The position numbers were made by a program, and so were the translations under genes. 59,499 nt of DNA. It comes from an uncultured Flavobacterium sp. Lineage in GTDB: Bacteria; Bacteroidota; Bacteroidia; Flavobacteriales; Flavobacteriaceae. The stretch spans positions 1-59,499 of the forward strand of contig CAKUAD010000010.1 in assembly GCA_934636265.1 (NCBI GenBank), read 5' to 3'. The notes under the pieces were generated by a model. It was not told the DNA's origin and searched no databases. It saw only the letters and a program-made list of their open reading frames with translations. Positions 26,182-35,859 of the stretch are shown piece by piece (position 1 is the first letter of the stretch; each line of letters starts with the position of its first letter).

Positions 26182-27199
26182 AGACATTAGCCGGCAATTC
26201 GGCTCCGGTTTCAATCCAGTTGTATAGCAACTGCCCCAGTCGCGGTGCAAGCAAAATACCGCGGGTTCCCAGTCCGTTAAAAACGTGCACTGATTTAAAC
26301 TCAGGATGGGTACCCAGCAAAGGCTTTCGATCATTAACCGTTGGCCTGACACCAGCTTTTTGATCCATAACGGTGTAAGGAACCCGGATGATTTCATTAA
26401 GCTTACCAATCAACTCCTCGCGCGCGGCGGTTGTAGGTATTTCAGTTTTATCGTCCCAGGCATATGTGGCACCCACCTTGTAAACATCGTCGCCGGCAGG
26501 CAAGATAAACACGCCTCCTTTTATAACAACGCGTAGATTCAGTCCCGGGGCATGTATGTGAAGCAGTTCACCCTTTGTTCCTTGTAACGGCAGATAGTTA
26601 AAAAATGGATTGCCCGACAAGGCAAAACCCTCGGCAAAAACAATGTGACGAGCGGATATGTCCTTGTAACGCACGCCGTCATTCAGAACTTTCAAGGCCG
26701 AATAATCAAATGGTTCACGCAAATAATCGCTTCCAAAAGGTATGTTCTTCCAATAATCGTCCAACAGCAGGCGCGTGTCCACCCAGCCCGCGCGGTTGAC
26801 GCAACCATAACCAAACGGTGCATCAAGTGCCTCACCGTCCAGATGAACAATCTGGTCGGCCAGAAGTTTGGATAATTCAGGTCTGTCACATCCTACGAAC
26901 CAGTCATTCTGTTCTTCGATTGAAGCGAAACGCCTGAGCAACGGCATCGGGAAAAAAATCTTTTTGGAAATTCTGGCTTGGATACCTGCGTAAAAAGGCT
27001 CCATGGCATCCAGGTAGGCATAGGCATCGCCGACGGGATTGAGCCGCTTTAGTACCACGGCGTTGTACAATCCGCTGGCTACGCGCGTAGCCCCCAAAGT
27101 GAAACCATCGTAAACCACAATCTGTTTTCCGTTTCGCCAGGCGCTTTCAGCGAATGCCATTCCGGCCATGCCGCCGCCAACAAGGATGTAATCTGTCAT
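26135..27199 (-). CDS. FAD-dependent oxidoreductase (DAO family)
   Basis: A 354-residue flavoprotein. The N-terminal dinucleotide-binding loop is VGGGMAGMAFAESAWRNGKQIVVYD. The C-terminal part has a KAGVRPTVNDRKPLLGTHPEFKSVHVFNGLGTRG segment, with the RPxxxDxxPxxG and FNGxGxxG motifs of D-amino-acid oxidase/glycine oxidase relatives. The substrate is not determined. The gene starts just after the terminator of the gldKLMN operon in the same orientation, so it may depend on read-through. Its 3' end overlaps DUF983 in antisense by 47 bp. Confidence 0.87.
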   Translation of the reverse strand: MTDYILVGGGMAGMAFAESAWRNGKQIVVYDGFTLGATRVASGLYNAVVLKRLNPVGDAYAYLDAMEPFYAGIQARISKKIFFPMPLLRRFASIEEQNDWFVGCDRPELSKLLADQIVHLDGEALDAPFGYGCVNRAGWVDTRLLLDDYWKNIPFGSDYLREPFDYSALKVLNDGVRYKDISARHIVFAEGFALSGNPFFNYLPLQGTKGELLHIHAPGLNLRVVIKGGVFILPAGDDVYKVGATYAWDDKTEIPTTAAREELIGKLNEIIRVPYTVMDQKAGVRPTVNDRKPLLGTHPEFKSVHVFNGLGTRGILLAPRLGQLLYNWIETGAELPANVSINRFLARRGNSQKG

Positions 27200-27207
27200 G
27201 GAGCAAA

Positions 27208-27236
27208 AATAAAAAACCCCTACCGAAGTAAGGGTT
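27208..27236 (-). terminator. Terminator of the gldKLMN operon
   Basis: Minus strand: AACCCTTAC (27236-27228), stable tetraloop TTCG, GTAGGGGTT (27223-27215) with one G-T pair, then TTTTATTTTT. It lies 12 bases after the gldN stop. Confidence 0.92.
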
Positions 27237-27248
27237 CTTTATGTCGAA

Positions 27249-28139
27249 TTAGTAATTCCACATGTCTTGTTCAAAGTTTCGGATCTTTTCCTTGACCCTC
27301 TCTGATTCCAGAAGTTGCATCTGAGCGTTGTCTTTGAGATACTCGCTGATATCGCGGTCACCGTAGACGTTTTCTTCTTTGTAGATGACAGCATTAAACC
27401 GTCGTGAATTGAGCAAATGGTCAAATGAGATTGGCATGGCCGAGTTCCTGTCGTTGAACGCATGATTCTTGTGCAGAACCTCGCGTGCATCCGGGAAATA
27501 AACCCAAAACAGTTCAATCGGATCTTCCTCTTCCTGTCCTACCGTGAACACGTCTGGTGTTACCGGACAAAGTCCCAGAAGGCGGTACTTCATCTCGCTC
27601 TGACGCTTGTCAAAATACCAGAAACCCTTGATTTTGTATCCAATAACGTGGTAGGCACCAAGATCAGTTTTCACAATGTACTGAGGATCGATTGCCATAC
27701 CGGCGTTGAGTTGCTCACGGCCAGGGTTTGTCGTATCGATTTTAGTCAGTGACGACTCGATGTCCTTCATGGTTTTCTTAGTGTTGAAATAACTGTCGCT
27801 GTACACTTCAGTTATCTCACCTTCCTTGATCGCCTTGGTCAGCACGTCGTATAGTGAACGGCGGTCCGATCCGATATTGGCACTGTCAACAGGATAGTAC
27901 AACGGGAAGTTGATGCGCTCATCTACGTCGATAAGCTCCCAAACTGTTTTGCCCCACAGTACGTCACGATCGTGCACATAGCCGTAAGCCAGTGGCTTGT
28001 CATTGTCAGAAATCAACTGAGCTTCAGTTTTCTTCCCGATTTCATCCGGAGTTCTTGCATTCAGCAAGTTAGCCTGCGCCTGGGCAGCAAAACTTCCTGC
28101 AGCAAAAATTAACGCCAATGCCAGATTTCTCAAGTTCAT
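27249..28139 (-). CDS. gldN: GldN, T9SS periplasmic ring component
   Basis: A 296-residue exported protein with a signal peptide (ALIFAAGSFAAQAQA). The GldN/PorN core is present: DVLWGKTVWELIDVDERINFPLYYP, a GYKIKGFWYFDKRQSEMKYRLLG segment and WVYFPDAREVL. GldN forms a large periplasmic ring with the lipoprotein GldK that is part of the type IX secretion machinery. It is the last gene of gldK-gldL-gldM-gldN, 45 bases after gldM. Only one gldN-like gene is present here; the second copy found in some species (gldO) is absent. Confidence 0.96.
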   Translation of the reverse strand: MNLRNLALALIFAAGSFAAQAQANLLNARTPDEIGKKTEAQLISDNDKPLAYGYVHDRDVLWGKTVWELIDVDERINFPLYYPVDSANIGSDRRSLYDVLTKAIKEGEITEVYSDSYFNTKKTMKDIESSLTKIDTTNPGREQLNAGMAIDPQYIVKTDLGAYHVIGYKIKGFWYFDKRQSEMKYRLLGLCPVTPDVFTVGQEEEDPIELFWVYFPDAREVLHKNHAFNDRNSAMPISFDHLLNSRRFNAVIYKEENVYGDRDISEYLKDNAQMQLLESERVKEKIRNFEQDMWNY

Positions 28140-28184
28140 AGTATTAGATCTAGGTTCTTAACAGGAAACGATCCTCTTAAAAAA

Positions 28185-29726
28185 TTATTGTATTTCGTAA
28201 ATAACCGGTGCGGTTTTAGGCATCATATAGTTGCCAGCGCCACGGAGTTTGGTTTTGATCTCCGAGATGGTAACCTGATCGCCACGACCAGCTTTTGAAA
28301 GCACGGCCTTAGCCTGAGCGTTCAGTTTGTTTCCGGACACCACAACTGTTGGTTGTCCTGTAACCTTGAGGTTGAAGCCTGTTACGTCGATGTCAACTTC
28401 AAAGTCAAAGTCGACAAGCTTGGCACCCACGGTAGATACTTCAAGGCTGTTTTTAGGTCCTTTAACTACGCCATCCTCGCCGCGGATTGTTCCAACCGGG
28501 GCAGGAATACCCTTGATGCGGAACATCTTCTTGTCGCTCACCACTTTTCCGTCAGGCAACTTGGCGCTTACATTGATAACAAGCTCATTGCCAGCACCCG
28601 GACGAATCTCATACTTTCCAGGCTTGCCGCCCTTGGTCATACCAGGAGCACTGGCAGTAACATTATTATCAGAAACTCCTGCAAACGAAATAGTCATCGG
28701 GTTAACGACACCGCGGTAAACCACGTTCATCTTGTCGGCAGAAATGGTGGCCGAGTTAGGACGCGGAACCACAACATAACTTCCCTCAAAAGGTAGCGGA
28801 ACTGTTTTTCCATCCTCGAGGAAGGTAAACTTACCGGAAATCTTTTGCTCACCTACAGCGCCTGCAGTCATGTCGATAACCGCCTGACCGCTTGCAGGGT
28901 CAATACGGCCCGGTCCGCTAAATGACGTTGGCTTGGTGTTCGAGTCATAACGACCCAGTACTACTTTACCGGTCACTTTTTCACCCTGGAAGTATGCATT
29001 CTTGTCAAGAACCACGATAGCGGTGTACTTGTTCATTGAAGTAGCTTCCAAAGCCGCTTTACCAAGCGCGATGTTAAAAATATTGGCCTCGATAACCTTT
29101 ACGTTGTTTTGCATGGCCGACAACTTGGTCAAAGACGCGATTGACGGGAATCCTTTGTAGTGGTAATCCAGGTATGATTTCATGGCACCGTCCTGAGCTT
29201 TCACGTCGGCGGTGTTGAAACGCGCATCGATTTCAGCAGCTACGCTTTTGTATTTTACGTCGTTGCCAAGAGCGGCTTTCATATCTGACTTATACTTCTC
29301 GATAGCGGCGACGATTTCCTTGCCCTTCTTAGAGTATCCGTCACCTTCAAACCAATCTTCGTCAATTTTGTCACCCTTGTCCATGGCCTCATACGGAAGT
29401 TTTCCGTCAACTTTTTCAATGTCTTTTGTGAGGCTGGTTTTAAGTGACTCGATATAGTTGTAAAACTGCTCAGAGATTGCTTTAGCCTTGTCCGATACAG
29501 CTTTTGCATTGGCAAACGAAGGATTCTCGGCAGCCTTTGCAGTCAGGGCCTCGTGCATATCCTTGTTTGTTTTGGTAGCGTCAACGTTTGACGACTCAAA
29601 TTGTTCATTCATCAAGCCAAAGGCCGAAAGGACTTCCTTTGACATGTTAAGAGCTAGCATCGCGATGAAAACCAGATACATCAGGTTAATCATCTTTTGC
29701 CGCGGCGTTAATTTTCCACTTGCCAT
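28185..29726 (-). CDS. gldM: GldM, T9SS/gliding motor rotor-shaft protein
   Basis: A 513-residue inner-membrane protein with one N-terminal helix (MINLMYLVFIAMLALNMSKEVL) preceded by Arg9, which corresponds to a functionally conserved arginine in GldM. The periplasmic part is a helical bundle followed by beta domains D2-D4, ending in YMMPKTAPVIYEIQ. GldM dimers sit within a GldL pentamer and transmit proton-motive force across the periplasm to the GldK/GldN ring. The length is normal. Gaps to gldL and gldN are 46 and 45 bases. Confidence 0.97.
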   Translation of the reverse strand: MASGKLTPRQKMINLMYLVFIAMLALNMSKEVLSAFGLMNEQFESSNVDATKTNKDMHEALTAKAAENPSFANAKAVSDKAKAISEQFYNYIESLKTSLTKDIEKVDGKLPYEAMDKGDKIDEDWFEGDGYSKKGKEIVAAIEKYKSDMKAALGNDVKYKSVAAEIDARFNTADVKAQDGAMKSYLDYHYKGFPSIASLTKLSAMQNNVKVIEANIFNIALGKAALEATSMNKYTAIVVLDKNAYFQGEKVTGKVVLGRYDSNTKPTSFSGPGRIDPASGQAVIDMTAGAVGEQKISGKFTFLEDGKTVPLPFEGSYVVVPRPNSATISADKMNVVYRGVVNPMTISFAGVSDNNVTASAPGMTKGGKPGKYEIRPGAGNELVINVSAKLPDGKVVSDKKMFRIKGIPAPVGTIRGEDGVVKGPKNSLEVSTVGAKLVDFDFEVDIDVTGFNLKVTGQPTVVVSGNKLNAQAKAVLSKAGRGDQVTISEIKTKLRGAGNYMMPKTAPVIYEIQ

Positions 29727-29772
29727 TTTCTAGTAAATTGTTTTGCGTTAATAAAAATGATAAGTCAAAAAA

Positions 29773-30405
29773 TTAACCTCTGTTGCTCATCGCAGATAAC
29801 ATTCCGCCGTAAACATTGTTCAATGAAGACAAGTTCGCGGTAAGTGACTGCATTTGATCTTTTAGTTTTAAGTTATTCTCAGCTACTTCATTGTTGATTT
29901 GGGCTGTGCGTGAAGCAGACTCCAGCTGGATTTTGTAAAGGCTGTTGAGTGATTCAAGCTGAGCAGCTGCAACATTCATCTCTTCGCTGTATTTCTTAGT
30001 TGATGCAATAGCGTCAACCGTAGGAGCGATTCCTTTTGCAGCACCTTCAAAGTTGCGGATGCTGTTGCCAAGGCTTGACATCAAATCAGCGTCGATGCGA
30101 GCTTCTTTAAGGAGGTTATCTAGTTTTTGTGACAAAAGTCCCTGAGCGTCTTTTGCTTCCTCTTTAGTTTCTTTTTTACGAGCTTCGCCTCCGGCAAGTT
30201 CCGGATATACAAGTGACCAGTCAAGTTCTTTGTCAACCGGGTCAAACGCCGACAGACCAAAGATCAAGGCCTCAGTTCCAAGACCCACGATAAGCATAAG
30301 GCTAGCTCCAGGCCAGTGCATCAGTTTGAAAAGCGCACCGACGATTACAACTGCCGCTCCCATACCGTAAGCGAAATTCATTGCTTTTTTGCTCAAAAAT
30401 GCCAT
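29773..30405 (-). CDS. gldL: GldL, T9SS/gliding motor stator-like membrane protein
   Basis: A 210-residue protein with two N-terminal membrane helices and a long cytoplasmic helical tail. Lys27 and His30 lie at the end of helix 1 and Glu45 in helix 2 (GLGTEALIFG). These correspond to the charged residues implicated in proton coupling; the glutamate is residue 49 in F. johnsoniae GldL, because the loop between the helices is four residues shorter here. With GldM it forms the proton-driven motor of T9SS and gliding. It lies between gldK (54-base gap) and gldM. Confidence 0.97.
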   Translation of the reverse strand: MAFLSKKAMNFAYGMGAAVVIVGALFKLMHWPGASLMLIVGLGTEALIFGLSAFDPVDKELDWSLVYPELAGGEARKKETKEEAKDAQGLLSQKLDNLLKEARIDADLMSSLGNSIRNFEGAAKGIAPTVDAIASTKKYSEEMNVAAAQLESLNSLYKIQLESASRTAQINNEVAENNLKLKDQMQSLTANLSSLNNVYGGMLSAMSNRG

Positions 30406-30459
30406 AATAAATAATTTTTAGGTAGTTAAGTTAATTAAAAGTTAGTCAATAGGTAATAG

Positions 30460-31854
30460 TTATCTTCTTGGAGGTCTTCCGGTAATCTGAAGCCCCATAT
30501 AATCTTGTACTGTGCGGAACCCGATGTAACTGCGGGCTGAGTCGGCGTATTCAAAGTCGCGGGTACTTACCTGCAGATAAAGTGCTACGTCTTTCCACGA
30601 TCCGCCGCGGATTACCTTGCGCTTGTTTGAAAGGTCACCCACCGTAGGGTTCATTGTCGAAACGTATTCGTACGCGCTTGCATCGTATGAAGAGTCAGTC
30701 CACTCTGATACGTTTCCGGCCATGTTGTAGAGGTTGTATCCGTTTGGCTCATAGGCTTTAGCCTCGACGGTGTAAAGCGCCTCGTCAGCTGCATAGTCAC
30801 CGCGGTTAGGCTTAAAGTTAGCCAGGAAACAACCGCGGTCATTTTTGGCATACGGACCACCCCAAGGGAAAGTTGCCGATTCCAAACCGCCGCGCGCCGC
30901 GTATTCCCATTCCGCTTCAGTAGGAAGACGGAAAGAGTTGATCAGGTCGCGTTTTTTCTTTTTGCTTTTAATGTAAGCGTTCTTGTACAAAGTCCTCCAG
31001 GCGCAAAATGCTTTGGCTTGTGTCCACTTTACACCAACAACCGGATACTGGCTATAAGCCTCGTGCCAGAAATAATCGTTGTGCATCGGCTCATTGTAAG
31101 AGTAAGCAAAATCCTTGATCCAGACGGTAGTATCAGGATATACCTGGATTTGTTCGGTTTTGATAAATGAGCTACGCTTACCAACTTTAGCCTTGGCCGC
31201 AGCCTGAATATCCATCCATGAATAGCGGAACTTAAGTTTTGACACGTCGATGGTGCGCAATCCGTTGTATGATTCAGCCACAGGCAGGTACATACTGTCC
31301 ATTACCTCAGTGTAATACTCGTCCGGATACTTTTGCGTATCGGTAATGAGTTTTACCTTTCGGTTCAGGCGACGGCCCGCATACGGATCGTCATCAGTAC
31401 CAACACTATAGTAGTTTTCGTACATATACTTATCGTACGGCGTCATTTTCTCCGGATCGGCGTCGTTAAAGGCAAAATCGCCGATACTTCCGGTGTTTCC
31501 GCCACCCTGACCTCCTGTCTGACCAACCTCATCGGCCAAAATCGCCAGGCGGACACGGATCGTCGAATCCTTTACCCACTCGACAAACTGGCGATACTCG
31601 CTATTGGTGATCTCAGTTTCGTCCATGTAAAAAGAACGGACGGTGACGGTTTTGGTAGGCGCATCCTGAACATTGGCCAGATCATCATCTGACTTACCCA
31701 TGATAAATGCACCACCCGGCACAAGCGTCATCCCGTATGGTTTTTCCGGATGCCACTTTCTACCTTTAACCCCAACGAGTTCTCCTTTATCGCTTGAACG
31801 ACCACAGCCTACCAAAACTGCGAGAAAAGCTGTAAATGCGACGAATTTCTTCAT
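30460..31854 (-). CDS. gldK: GldK, T9SS outer-membrane ring lipoprotein
   Basis: A 464-residue lipoprotein with signal and lipobox ending LVGC (Cys17). The body is a formylglycine-generating-enzyme/sulfatase-modifying (SUMF1) fold: MTLVPGGAFIMG, then FYMDETEITNSEYRQFVEWV, FRLPTEAEWEYAARGG, YNLYNMAGNVSEWTDSSYD and VIRGGSWKD. GldK has this fold but is a structural partner of GldN in the outer-membrane-associated ring. It is the first gene of gldKLMN, with a good promoter about 115 bases upstream and a roughly 107-base leader. Confidence 0.97.
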   Translation of the reverse strand: MKKFVAFTAFLAVLVGCGRSSDKGELVGVKGRKWHPEKPYGMTLVPGGAFIMGKSDDDLANVQDAPTKTVTVRSFYMDETEITNSEYRQFVEWVKDSTIRVRLAILADEVGQTGGQGGGNTGSIGDFAFNDADPEKMTPYDKYMYENYYSVGTDDDPYAGRRLNRKVKLITDTQKYPDEYYTEVMDSMYLPVAESYNGLRTIDVSKLKFRYSWMDIQAAAKAKVGKRSSFIKTEQIQVYPDTTVWIKDFAYSYNEPMHNDYFWHEAYSQYPVVGVKWTQAKAFCAWRTLYKNAYIKSKKKKRDLINSFRLPTEAEWEYAARGGLESATFPWGGPYAKNDRGCFLANFKPNRGDYAADEALYTVEAKAYEPNGYNLYNMAGNVSEWTDSSYDASAYEYVSTMNPTVGDLSNKRKVIRGGSWKDVALYLQVSTRDFEYADSARSYIGFRTVQDYMGLQITGRPPRR

Positions 31855-31967
31855 ATAAAATTTGGGTTATGTAAGTGTTCTAATTTTAAGGGCGTAAACC
31901 TATCTATTATTTTTTAAAAAAACAATTAAAAAAATTCACGTCTATAAAAAAATTTAATTCTACGGCT

Positions 31968-31998
31968 CAAATGTAGAATTTACTTTGATTCGACAAAA
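31968..31998 (-). promoter_or_regulatory. Promoter of gldKLMN
   Basis: Minus strand: TTTTG (31998-31994), 18-base spacer, TACATTTG (31975-31968). This is close to ideal for the flavobacterial primary sigma factor. It lets gldKLMN be transcribed independently of topA and the arginase-fold gene, leaving an AT-rich leader of about 107 bases. Confidence 0.75.
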
Positions 31999-32080
31999 CT
32001 TTTTTTTCGACAAAATGCACAAAACATCGACGAAATGCAAATTTTTCCTATTTTTGTAAGACTCTACCTACTTAAATTAA

Positions 32081-33235
32081 TTAAATAGAATTCTTTTTCT
32101 GGACTTTCCACCACCGTTCCGGGACTTCTCCCTGCGTGGCGGTAACGTATTCCTCATAGGAACAGGGTAACAACGTATTTTTTTTGAGTTTAGTATCGGC
32201 CGCTGATATAAAAGGAATTTCAATCCACCATCTCTCCGTTTTGGGGCTTTTGTAAAACACCATATCCTCATCTTCTATAGGCACGATATACTTGACGTAA
32301 TGTTCCCGCGTACCAAACGGATACTCATTGGAGCGGTACTGCCAGCCCTCGATAAAATACCAGATCAGTTGCGCGATAAGAGCGGCCTCGCGATGGGTTC
32401 CAGAATGGTTAAATATCCCCAGCGAGGTTACCTTGTCACTGATTCCGGCATATCGGGTCAGGGCGCAAATTTCCTTACCGCTAAAACCGTTAGGAATAAA
32501 ATTAGCGAAATTGCCTGAATGTGATGACATTACCGATGTTAAATCGATGCTCACCAAGTCGGCATCGCGAAGCACCGGCTCGGCCAATGCTATATTCGAC
32601 GAAAGTTCGCCCAGGCGGTATGCGTCAAAAAACAACTTCTCGACCAAGTCAATCTCTTCCTGCGAGTTGTAATACGTCTGATAGCCCAGATTGCAAAAAT
32701 TAAACAGGTTGTTGGGCTCATCCACGATAATCCTACTCATGTATGACAACACGGTAATATCATCTTCCTCGCGACCAAAATCAAAACGGCTGTCGACACT
32801 AACCAGGTTGACCATCTGCTCCTGTTTATCGTATCCGCGATACATTGCATAAGTAAGGTCCTGCGATCCACCTATTATAATAGGTATGATTCGTTTGGTC
32901 AGCAAAGCCGACATCACTTCCCTAAGAGCAAATGCCGTATCGCCGGCACTGTTTCCCGGCAGGATGTCGCCCAGGTCTGCCACCGACGCTTCCCAGTTAC
33001 CCGGGTACAATTTGTAAAACTCCTCGCGAATGGGATTCAGCGTTTCCGGAATGTCGTGCGTCAGTGAAAAGCCGCGATACTCCGGCACGCCTATAATGGC
33101 AATTTTTATCTTTTCAAGATCAGGAAAATCGCTATTTGTATGAAACGCAACCTTTCCGGCCAGGTGCTGTCCTGAAAGCTCGCTCAGGGACTGAACAAGT
33201 TCGGCGTCTAGTGGCGAGAGAAAATCAAACACCAT
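32081..33235 (-). CDS. Arginase/formimidoylglutamase-fold protein with degenerate metal site
   Basis: A 384-residue protein of the ureohydrolase fold (IIIGGSQDLTYAMYRGYD; VSVDSRFDFGRE; ADLVSIDLTSVMSSHSGNF). Active members bind two Mn ions through GGxHD, DAHxD and SxDxD. Here these read GGSQD (122-126), DSRFD (148-152) and SIDLT (229-233): both histidines and one aspartate are gone, so hydrolysis is doubtful. Databases would probably label it formimidoylglutamase. It starts 2 bases after the topA stop and lies directly upstream of gldK, a neighbourhood I believe is common in flavobacteria. A structural or regulatory role linked to T9SS is possible but unproven. Confidence 0.85.
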   Translation of the reverse strand: MVFDFLSPLDAELVQSLSELSGQHLAGKVAFHTNSDFPDLEKIKIAIIGVPEYRGFSLTHDIPETLNPIREEFYKLYPGNWEASVADLGDILPGNSAGDTAFALREVMSALLTKRIIPIIIGGSQDLTYAMYRGYDKQEQMVNLVSVDSRFDFGREEDDITVLSYMSRIIVDEPNNLFNFCNLGYQTYYNSQEEIDLVEKLFFDAYRLGELSSNIALAEPVLRDADLVSIDLTSVMSSHSGNFANFIPNGFSGKEICALTRYAGISDKVTSLGIFNHSGTHREAALIAQLIWYFIEGWQYRSNEYPFGTREHYVKYIVPIEDEDMVFYKSPKTERWWIEIPFISAADTKLKKNTLLPCSYEEYVTATQGEVPERWWKVQKKNSI

Positions 33236-33237
33236 GA

Positions 33238-35763
33238 TTATTTCTTTTTAGTAGCTGATGTTTTGACGGCCTTTTTGGCTGGCGCCTTTTTGGCTGCTGT
33301 TTTCCGGGCAGGCTTTGAGGCCGCGGCTTTGGCTTCCAGCATCGACTGTACTTCCGCAAGGGTAAGCGCAGCAGCGTCAACGTCCTTGTTGAGTTCAATC
33401 TTGGTCTTACCTTTAATAATGACCGATTTTCCCCAACGCGCCTTTTCCACGCGGATGCCCTCGTCCTTCCAATCGTGCAGCACCTTGTCCTGATCCTTTT
33501 GCAGTTTTTCCTCAATCAGTTGGTTGACATCGGCCTGTGACAAAGCATCAAAATTGTATTTCTTGTTGACGTTGATAAACATACCGTTCCACTTGATAAA
33601 AGGCCCAAACCGCCCCACACCTTTTTGAACCGGCATTTCCCGGTACATGGCAATGGGCGCGTCGGCCTGAAGTTTCTCGCGGATAAGCTCGGCAGCGCGA
33701 TCCATTGAAACATCAAGTGGCTCTTCGCCTTTTGGCAACGAGATAAAGGTCTTGCCAAAACGGACATACGGTCCAAAACGGCCGTTGTTTACCTCAACTT
33801 CCTCGCCCTCAAACGTACCCAAAACCTTGGGCAAAAGGAAGAGATTGAGCGCTTCATCCAGTGTAATGCTTGTAATGTTCTGATCCGGACGCAAGCTTGC
33901 AAACTGCTTGTTGTCGTCCTCGGCATCGCCAATCTGCGCCATCGGGCCAAATTTACCCAGACGGACGCTCACCGGCTTGCCAGTTTTAGGGTCGGTACCC
34001 AGGATGCGCTCGCCGCTTTCGCGTTCGGCATTGGCCTCGACCTGTTTTACCGTCGGGTGAAAATGACTGTAAAAATCGCGCATCATCAATGCCCAATCCG
34101 TATTGCCCTCGGCAATTTCGTCAAAGTCCTGCTCAACCTTGGCCGTAAAATGGTAATCCAGGATGTTCGAGAAATTCTTGACCAAAAAGTCAGTCACGAT
34201 AATCCCAATATCGGTTGGTACCAGTTTGCCTTTGTCCGATCCTGTATTTTCAGTAAGCGTCTTGGAGGCGATGGCACCCTGCTGCAGAACGAGCTGGCGG
34301 TACTGTCTTTCCTGACCCTCAAAACTTCCTTTTTCAACGTAATTCCTCCCGATGATGGTCGAGATGGTCGGCGCGTAAGTTGACGGACGCCCGATGCCAA
34401 GCTCCTCGAGTTTCTTTACCAGTGACGCCTCGGTGTATCGAGACGCCGGACGTGAAAAGCGCTCCGTAGCTGTAATCGATTCAGACACCAGCGGCTCGCC
34501 CACCACAAGGGCCGGCAACATACCTTCCTGTTCTTCGTCATCGTCGTCGCTTCCTTCCAGGTACACTTTAAGGAATCCTTCAAACATCAAAACTTCGCCC
34601 GAGGCCACAAACTGTTCCTTGTGGTTACCCGCATCAATTTTGACATTGGTGCGCTCCAGTTGCGCATCGGCCATTTGCGAGGCCAGCGTGCGCTTCCAGA
34701 TCAGGTCATATAAGCGGGCCTGGTCGCGGTCGCCGGTAATGGAGTGGCGCGACATATCCGTGGGCCGGATGGCTTCGTGGGCCTCCTGTGCTCCCTTGGT
34801 TTTGGTAGTAAAATTTCGCGGCTTGGAAAATTCCTTGCCGTATGACTTGGCGATTTCAGCAGCGGCAGCCGACATGGCCTCGTTTGAAAGATTGACACTG
34901 TCGGTACGCATATAGGTGATCAAACCGGCCTCGTACAAGCGCTGGGCCACCTGCATGGTAATACCCACCGGCATGTACAGTTTGCGCGCCGCTTCCTGCT
35001 GAAGGGTCGACGTGGTAAACGGAGCCGCGGGCGATTTTCGGGCAGGCTTGGTTTCCAGATCGGCTACTTTATAGGTAGAACCAATGTTTTGTTTTAAGAA
35101 TGCTTCCGCTTGTTCCTGAGTGGAAAAAGTTTTGGGCAGACGAGCCTTGAATGACTTTCCGGACTTCCCGGTGAATTCGGCCGAAATGGAAAATGACGCT
35201 TCAGGGGTAAAGGATTGTATCTCGCGTTCGCGTTCCACTATCAGCCTTACCGCCACCGACTGGACCCGGCCGGCCGACAGTCCGCCTTTTACCTTGCGCC
35301 ACAAAACCGGCGAAAGTTCATAACCCACCAAGCGGTCAAGAACGCGGCGCGCCTGCTGGGCGTTTACCAGGTCGTAGTTGATTCCGCGCGGATTCTCGAT
35401 GGCTTTTTGGATGGCCGACTTGGTAATCTCGTGAAAAACGATGCGCTTGGTCTTGCTGCGGTCGAGCTTGAGTTCCTCGGCCAGGTGCCACGAAATGGCC
35501 TCTCCCTCGCGGTCCTCATCCGAGGCCAGCCAAACCATTTCGGCTTTTTTCGAGAGGTCGCGCAATTTTTTAACCAAGGCTTTCTTGTCGGGAGAAACTT
35601 CATAGGTGGGCTTAAACCCGTTGTCTACATCGACTCCAATCTCTTTGGAAGGCAAATCGGCAATGTGACCATAACTGGATTCGACCTGAAAGTCACTCCC
35701 CAGAAATTTCTCGATTGTTTTGGCCTTTGCCGGCGATTCCACTATCACTAAATTCTTTGCCAT
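33238..35763 (-). CDS. topA: DNA topoisomerase I
   Basis: An 841-residue type IA topoisomerase, started at MAKNLVIVESPAKAKT; the longer frame adds seven residues. The Toprim motif SDEDREGE is at about residues 81-88 and the catalytic tyrosine is Tyr284 in TYMRTDS. The C-terminal part has no zinc-finger cysteines; instead it carries repeats of the GRFGPYVRFG / GRFGPFIKWNG type and a lysine/alanine tail (about the last 35 residues). It relaxes negative supercoils. The promoter upstream is divergent from that of miaB. Confidence 0.97.
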   Translation of the reverse strand: MAKNLVIVESPAKAKTIEKFLGSDFQVESSYGHIADLPSKEIGVDVDNGFKPTYEVSPDKKALVKKLRDLSKKAEMVWLASDEDREGEAISWHLAEELKLDRSKTKRIVFHEITKSAIQKAIENPRGINYDLVNAQQARRVLDRLVGYELSPVLWRKVKGGLSAGRVQSVAVRLIVEREREIQSFTPEASFSISAEFTGKSGKSFKARLPKTFSTQEQAEAFLKQNIGSTYKVADLETKPARKSPAAPFTTSTLQQEAARKLYMPVGITMQVAQRLYEAGLITYMRTDSVNLSNEAMSAAAAEIAKSYGKEFSKPRNFTTKTKGAQEAHEAIRPTDMSRHSITGDRDQARLYDLIWKRTLASQMADAQLERTNVKIDAGNHKEQFVASGEVLMFEGFLKVYLEGSDDDDEEQEGMLPALVVGEPLVSESITATERFSRPASRYTEASLVKKLEELGIGRPSTYAPTISTIIGRNYVEKGSFEGQERQYRQLVLQQGAIASKTLTENTGSDKGKLVPTDIGIIVTDFLVKNFSNILDYHFTAKVEQDFDEIAEGNTDWALMMRDFYSHFHPTVKQVEANAERESGERILGTDPKTGKPVSVRLGKFGPMAQIGDAEDDNKQFASLRPDQNITSITLDEALNLFLLPKVLGTFEGEEVEVNNGRFGPYVRFGKTFISLPKGEEPLDVSMDRAAELIREKLQADAPIAMYREMPVQKGVGRFGPFIKWNGMFINVNKKYNFDALSQADVNQLIEEKLQKDQDKVLHDWKDEGIRVEKARWGKSVIIKGKTKIELNKDVDAAALTLAEVQSMLEAKAAASKPARKTAAKKAPAKKAVKTSATKKK

Positions 35764-35781
35764 TCCACTAGTAGTTTGCCG

Positions 35782-35810
35782 CAAAAGTATGCGATTTTTT
35801 TAAACTGCAA
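35782..35810 (-). promoter_or_regulatory. Promoter of topA
   Basis: Minus strand: TTG (35810-35808), 18-base spacer, TACTTTTG (35789-35782); the ATG is 18 bases downstream of the -7 element. Confidence 0.7.
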
Positions 35811-35859
35811 CTTTTAAAAAAAACACGACAACTAAAGGAATGTTAACAAACCTGACAAC

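Noticed and set aside
32081..33235. Calling this gene a working formimidoylglutamase
   Set aside because: Both metal-binding histidines and one aspartate are replaced.
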